Origin: Chloroflexota bacterium
Lineage (GTDB): Bacteria; Chloroflexota; Anaerolineae; Anaerolineales; DRMV01
NCBI GenBank assembly: GCA_013153135.1
Contig: JAADFA010000079.1
Coordinates: forward strand, 1-10,157
DNA: 10,157 nt
Reading direction: 5' to 3'
Each line of letters begins with the position of its first letter. Position 1 is the stretch's first letter. Under the pieces are notes generated by a model, which had not been told where the DNA came from, ran no database searches, and was given only the letters and a program-made list of their open reading frames with translations. Of this stretch, positions 7,369-10,157 are shown piece after piece. The position numbers were made by a program, and so were the translations under genes.

Positions 7369-8507
7369 GCTGCGCCTCCTTTCGCCAGGGCCACGGCCTT
7401 GCGCGCGGCTTCAACCAGGGTTTCCGCGGTCTCCATGGCCGCGTTTTGCAACAGGCGGAGGCCTTCCTCCGCGTTGGTGCCAACCAAGCGCACCACCATG
7501 GGCACCTGGGGTTTGACCTCTTCCATCGCCTGGAGGATGCCCCGGGCGACCTCATCGCCCCGAGTGATGCCGCCGAAGATGTTGATAAGCACGGCCTTGA
7601 CCTTGGGGTCGGACAGGATGATGCGGAACGCGGCCGCGACTTTCTCCGCGTTAGCCCCGCCTCCGATGTCAAGGAAGTTCGCGGGTTCGCCACCGAAGAG
7701 CTTGATGATATCCATCGTGGCCATGGCCAAACCCGCGCCATTGACCATACAGCCGATCTCGCCGTCGAGCTTGATGTAGCTCAGGCCGTATTTGCGGGCT
7801 TCGAGCTCCATCGGGTCTTCCGCGCTTAAGTCTTGCATTTCGGCCAGATCGGGATGGCGGAAGAGCGCGTTGTCGTCGATGATCATCTTGCCGTCTAGGG
7901 CTAGGAGCTGCCCATCGCCGGTGATGACCAGGGGGTTGATCTCCGCGAGGGTCGCGTCGTTGGCTTGGTAGGCCTTCCACAGGCCCATGGCCACTTGCGT
8001 AAACGCGCGCCAATATTCGCGTGGCAGATTGATACGCAGCGCGATATCGCGCACTTGGTAGCTCTGCAGCCCGAGCAAGGGGTGGATGTGTACTTTGGCG
8101 ATTTTCTCCGGGCTGCGCCGCGCGACTTCTTCAATATCCACGCCGCCCTCAGAGGACGCCATCAGCACAGGACGCTTGGCCGTGCGATCGTTGGTAATGC
8201 CCAGATAGATCTCTTGTTGGATGTCAACGGCTGGGTCAACCAACACCTTCTTCACCGGCAGGCCTTTGATGGTCATGTTCAAAATACGATCGGCCACTTC
8301 GCGGGCTTCTTCTGGGGTGCGGGCCAGCTTGATGCCGCCCGCCTTGCCCCGGCCACCCACGAGCACTTGGGCCTTAACCGCCACGGGGTCCCCGAACTCC
8401 CGAGCGATGGCCTCCACCTCGTCCGGTGTGGTCGCCACCTTGCCCGGCGGGATGGGGACCCCGTACTGGGCAAAGATGCGCTTCGATTGGTATTCGTGCA
8501 ATTTCAT
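7365..8507 (-). CDS. sucC: Succinyl-CoA synthetase beta subunit
   Basis: The beta subunit has an ATP-grasp domain that binds nucleotide and a C-terminal domain that, with the alpha subunit, forms the succinate site. With the start at 8507 it is 380 residues, close to the usual 385-400. MKLHEYQSKRIF opens the protein as in the family. KAQVLVGGRGKAGGIK (45-60) is the nucleotide loop, EINPLV (189-194) and LDGKMIIDDNALFRH (204-218) provide magnesium ligands, and GCMVNGAGLAMATMD (252-266) and NIFGGITRGDEVA (309-321) lie in the C-terminal domain. Pro20 matches ATP-preferring rather than GTP-specific enzymes as I recall them, so an ADP/ATP preference is inferred. An in-frame GTG at 8537 is rejected because it lies at or beyond the predicted transcription start and lacks a ribosome site. 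sucC leads the sucCD operon. Confidence 0.97.
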   Translation of the reverse strand: MKLHEYQSKRIFAQYGVPIPPGKVATTPDEVEAIAREFGDPVAVKAQVLVGGRGKAGGIKLARTPEEAREVADRILNMTIKGLPVKKVLVDPAVDIQQEIYLGITNDRTAKRPVLMASSEGGVDIEEVARRSPEKIAKVHIHPLLGLQSYQVRDIALRINLPREYWRAFTQVAMGLWKAYQANDATLAEINPLVITGDGQLLALDGKMIIDDNALFRHPDLAEMQDLSAEDPMELEARKYGLSYIKLDGEIGCMVNGAGLAMATMDIIKLFGGEPANFLDIGGGANAEKVAAAFRIILSDPKVKAVLINIFGGITRGDEVARGILQAMEEVKPQVPMVVRLVGTNAEEGLRLLQNAAMETAETLVEAARKAVALAKGGAA

Positions 8508-8515
8508 CGGCGTTT

Positions 8516-8520
8516 CTCCC
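8516..8520 (-). promoter_or_regulatory. Ribosome binding site deciding the sucC start
   Basis: GGGAG on the minus strand lies eight bases before the ATG at 8507, at correct spacing, and selects that start over the upstream in-frame GTG (8537) and ATG (8522). Family alignment (KLHEYQ as the second to seventh residues) agrees. Confidence 0.75.
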
Positions 8521-8544
8521 ATGTATGGGGATGGCACGTTCTGA

Positions 8545-8571
8545 ATTATACCACTCGAAATGCTGTCCGAA
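8545..8571 (-). promoter_or_regulatory. Extended -10 promoter of sucCD
   Basis: On the minus strand TGGTATAAT (8553-8545) is a perfect extended -10 element (TGnTATAAT). The nearest -35-like hexamer is TTCGGA (8571-8566) at a short 15-base spacing, so the promoter probably relies on the extended -10. Transcription would start near 8538-8540, giving a leader of about 31 bases before the sucC ATG. Confidence 0.7.
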
Positions 8572-8575
8572 GCCC

Positions 8576-8584
8576 TGCTATAAT
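8576..8584 (+). promoter_or_regulatory. Divergent extended -10 promoter, rightward
   Basis: TGCTATAAT is a perfect extended -10 on the plus strand. No good -35 is seen at 16-18 bases (CGAAAT at 8556-8561 for 17). It would start RNA near 8591, about 130 bases before the phosphoribosyltransferase gene. Its upstream half overlaps that of the sucCD promoter. Confidence 0.5.
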
Positions 8585-8670
8585 TAGAACAAGCTGCACG
8601 CTTTGCCCATCTTGCTTATCAAATTGTGCCATATGATTTGCTCATTTCCTCTCCCATTCCGGAAGTGAGG

Positions 8671-8676
8671 TATAAT
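8671..8676 (+). promoter_or_regulatory. Second -10 box, proximal to the phosphoribosyltransferase gene
   Basis: A consensus TATAAT lies 44 bases before the ATG at 8720, giving a predicted start near 8683 and a leader of about 37 bases. The -35 position is pyrimidine-rich (8641-8656) with no recognisable hexamer and there is no TGn extension, so it is weaker evidence than the upstream box. The rest of the intergenic stretch (8585-8670) is AT-richer than its surroundings and contains no gene that I can support. Confidence 0.45.
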
Positions 8677-8719
8677 AACCACCCCCTATGCCCGATTTCA
8701 TTTCTATGGAGCCCCGCAT

Positions 8720-9229
8720 ATGCGTCGAGAGATTTTGACCTGGGAGGATGTCGACAAACTGGTTGAGTACCTCATCCCGCAGTTCGATACAGAGTTCGAT
8801 GCGATGATTATCATTACCCGCGGGGGCCTGATCCCCGGCGGGCTGTTGGCCGAGGCGCTGGATATTACGCATATCCTCACGGCCGCGGTAGATTTTCCGG
8901 CCGAAGTGGAGATGGAGCAGGCAAAGCTCAGTGCGTGGCCCAAGTTCCTCCAATTCCCGGAAGAGCATTTGTTGGAAGGCCGCAAGACCTTGATCGTGGA
9001 CGATGTGTGGGGGTCTGGACGCACCATCACCGCGGTGCGCGCCCGCGCGATCGCGGCCGGCGCGACGCCCTATACGTGTGTGCTTCATTTCAACCCTTAT
9101 CGCAACCTTTTTGGGTCTTTGCGGCCGGATTATTACGCGGCCATCACGGACGCGTATGTGATTTACCCTTGGGAAATTGACCGCGGGCCGGATAAGGTGC
9201 TTTTGACCGGTCCCTCGGGCATTGGATAG
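8720..9229 (+). CDS. Phosphoribosyltransferase (COG2236-like, xanthine/hypoxanthine type)
   Basis: A 169-residue type I phosphoribosyltransferase, expected to join a base to ribose 5-phosphate from PRPP in the cytoplasm, probably for purine salvage. TRGGLIPGGLLAEALDI (33-49) resembles the N-terminal loop of xanthine-guanine enzymes. The PRPP-binding motif is LIVDDVWGSGRTI (91-103), with acidic pair D94-D95 and the GSGRT loop. YPWEIDRG (149-156) is the C-terminal signature I associate with the Hpt1/COG2236 group. The base specificity cannot be read from the sequence. GGAG at 8708-8711 is eight bases before the ATG at 8720. Other nearby ATGs (8688, 8706) are out of frame. The gene is divergent from sucCD, and the next gene starts four bases after its stop, suggesting a two-gene operon. 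Confidence 0.87.
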   Translation: MRREILTWEDVDKLVEYLIPQFDTEFDAMIIITRGGLIPGGLLAEALDITHILTAAVDFPAEVEMEQAKLSAWPKFLQFPEEHLLEGRKTLIVDDVWGSGRTITAVRARAIAAGATPYTCVLHFNPYRNLFGSLRPDYYAAITDAYVIYPWEIDRGPDKVLLTGPSGIG

Positions 9230-9233
9230 CGTC

Positions 9234-10157
9234 ATGGCCGCTCCCGAGTCATCCTCGCCCTTTCTCCCCGCTGCGCCGTGTCCGGGTCGTGATCGCGGCG
9301 CAGGCCTTGGGCTGTTGGTGTTGGCCCTGGTCCTAGGGCTCGGTGGGTTGGGTTTGGGCTATTGGACCGGCCGCGGCCGGGTGGCGTCTTTGACCACGTC
9401 GCCTCCTGAGGTGCCCTACCGCGCGGTCGTGGCGCTGGAAACGCACACGGCCGACGGCACGGTGCACTGGGCTTCGGGTTCCATTGTTAGCCCTGATGGG
9501 CTTATCCTCACTTGCGCGCACGCGGTCTGGCCCGCGGAGCAAAGCGCACCCCCTGCTCGTATCGTTGTGCACATGCTCAACGAGGTCGACCAACCGCCAG
9601 CCCCGCGCTATGAAGCGCGCGTAGTCCAACTGGACACGGCTCTGGACTTGGCGGTCCTGCGCGTGGTGGCTGACGCGCAAGGCCATCCCGTAGACCCCGC
9701 ATCGTTGCATCTGCCTAGCCTGCCCCTGGGCGATCCGGAGGCCCTCACCCTGGGTGCCCCCCTGACCGTACTTGGCTATCCCAATATCGGCGGCACGACG
9801 TTGACGTTGACCCAAGGCGTGGTCGCGGGCTTCCGCGCGCAGGCACCCTATGGCTCGCGCGCGTGGATTAAGACCACGGCGGCCGTCGCCCGAGGCAGCA
9901 GTGGTGGCGCGGTCCTTGATCGCTCGGGCCACCTGGTCGCGGTGCCCGTCCAGGTCGGCGCGGGGGATGGCGCGCCGGTTGCGGATTGCCGTGTGGTCGT
10001 CGATACCAACCAGGACGGTGTGGTGGACTCGGATGACCGCTGCATTCCTGTGGGCGGCTTTTTGAACGCGCTGCGGCCGGTCTCCCTGGCCCGGCGGCTC
10101 ATCGACGCGGCCCGAGCCGGTCAGGTGCGCGTGCCCACCCCATGGCCCACCCCAACC
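9234..10157 (+). CDS. Membrane-anchored S1C (HtrA-like) serine protease with calcium-loop insertion; 3' end outside window
   Basis: An open frame of 308 codons runs to the window edge without a stop. A short N-terminus leads into one membrane span (about 24-44), placing the catalytic domain outside. A trypsin-like fold follows: SGSIVSPDGLILTCAH with catalytic His96, LDLAVLRV with Asp138, LGYPNIGG (180-187), and GSSGGAVLD with Ser223. After LVAVPVQVG (234-242), where HtrA proteases carry the short L2 loop, there is an insertion of about 30 residues. It contains DTNQDGVVDSDD (257-268), an EF-hand/dockerin-like calcium loop between Cys252 and Cys270. The chain then resumes with PVGGFLNALRPVSLARRLI and enters a Pro/Thr-rich linker (PTPWPTPT), so a C-terminal domain may lie beyond the edge. 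The start ATG is four bases after the previous stop with only a weak ribosome site (GGATAG), suggesting translational coupling. No PDZ domain is visible yet. Confidence 0.85.
   Translation, partial: MAAPESSSPFLPAAPCPGRDRGAGLGLLVLALVLGLGGLGLGYWTGRGRVASLTTSPPEVPYRAVVALETHTADGTVHWASGSIVSPDGLILTCAHAVWPAEQSAPPARIVVHMLNEVDQPPAPRYEARVVQLDTALDLAVLRVVADAQGHPVDPASLHLPSLPLGDPEALTLGAPLTVLGYPNIGGTTLTLTQGVVAGFRAQAPYGSRAWIKTTAAVARGSSGGAVLDRSGHLVAVPVQVGAGDGAPVADCRVVVDTNQDGVVDSDDRCIPVGGFLNALRPVSLARRLIDAARAGQVRVPTPWPTPT

Noticed and set aside
6475..7779. A 434-codon open frame on the plus strand opposite sucD and part of sucC
   Set aside because: It is the antisense shadow of two unmistakable genes in GC-rich DNA. 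It has no ribosome site, and its translation is low-complexity with no family resemblance.
8642..9235. A 197-codon minus-strand frame over the phosphoribosyltransferase gene
   Set aside because: The plus-strand protein has a clear PRPP motif; the minus-strand translation has no recognisable features.
9333..9932. A 199-codon minus-strand frame
   Set aside because: It lies antisense to the serine protease frame, which has an intact catalytic triad and continues to the window edge. The minus frame shows no motifs.
1..10157. CRISPR arrays, tRNA or rRNA genes, IS elements, phage or defence genes
   Set aside because: I looked for regularly spaced repeats, terminal inverted repeats, transposase or integrase motifs and tRNA-like cloverleafs and saw none; genes fill almost all of the window.

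Overview
The window reads as about 10 kb of ordinary chromosome from a GC-rich bacterium. It has densely packed, vertically inherited-looking genes and no phage, plasmid, IS or CRISPR signature. I lean towards Chloroflexota (Anaerolineae-like). The reasons are a shortened division cluster, a DUF2079 membrane protein with a beta-rich tail, a COG2236-type phosphoribosyltransferase and an S1C protease with a calcium-loop insertion. This placement is inference and no ribosomal marker is present.

Left block (+ strand, 1-4559). About 265 bases without a gene hold two strong GC hairpins and a good sigma70-type promoter. They lead into rsmH, an ftsL-like gene and ftsI/pbpB, coupled by a 4-base overlap and a 13-base gap. 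These act in 16S rRNA methylation and septal peptidoglycan synthesis. The usual mraZ before them and murE/murF/mraY after them are absent. The next gene encodes a lipoprotein metallophosphoesterase of the purple-acid-phosphatase type, probably on the same transcript.

Middle block (- strand, 4545-8507). sucC and sucD, overlapping by ATGA, encode the two subunits of succinyl-CoA synthetase. They are transcribed leftward from an extended -10 promoter and end at a strong intrinsic terminator. Just beyond it starts a 621-residue DUF2079 membrane protein, whose 3' end overlaps the metallophosphoesterase gene by 15 bases, tail to tail.

Right block (+ strand, 8720-10157). Divergent from sucCD across a roughly 210-base region with three TATAAT boxes lies a phosphoribosyltransferase gene. 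It is followed 4 bases later by a membrane-anchored trypsin-like serine protease that runs off the window end. The protease has an intact catalytic triad and a 12-residue EF-hand/dockerin-like calcium loop, bracketed by two cysteines, at the position of the L2 loop of HtrA-type proteases. That is the most interesting point in the window. I found no convincing undescribed multi-gene system.
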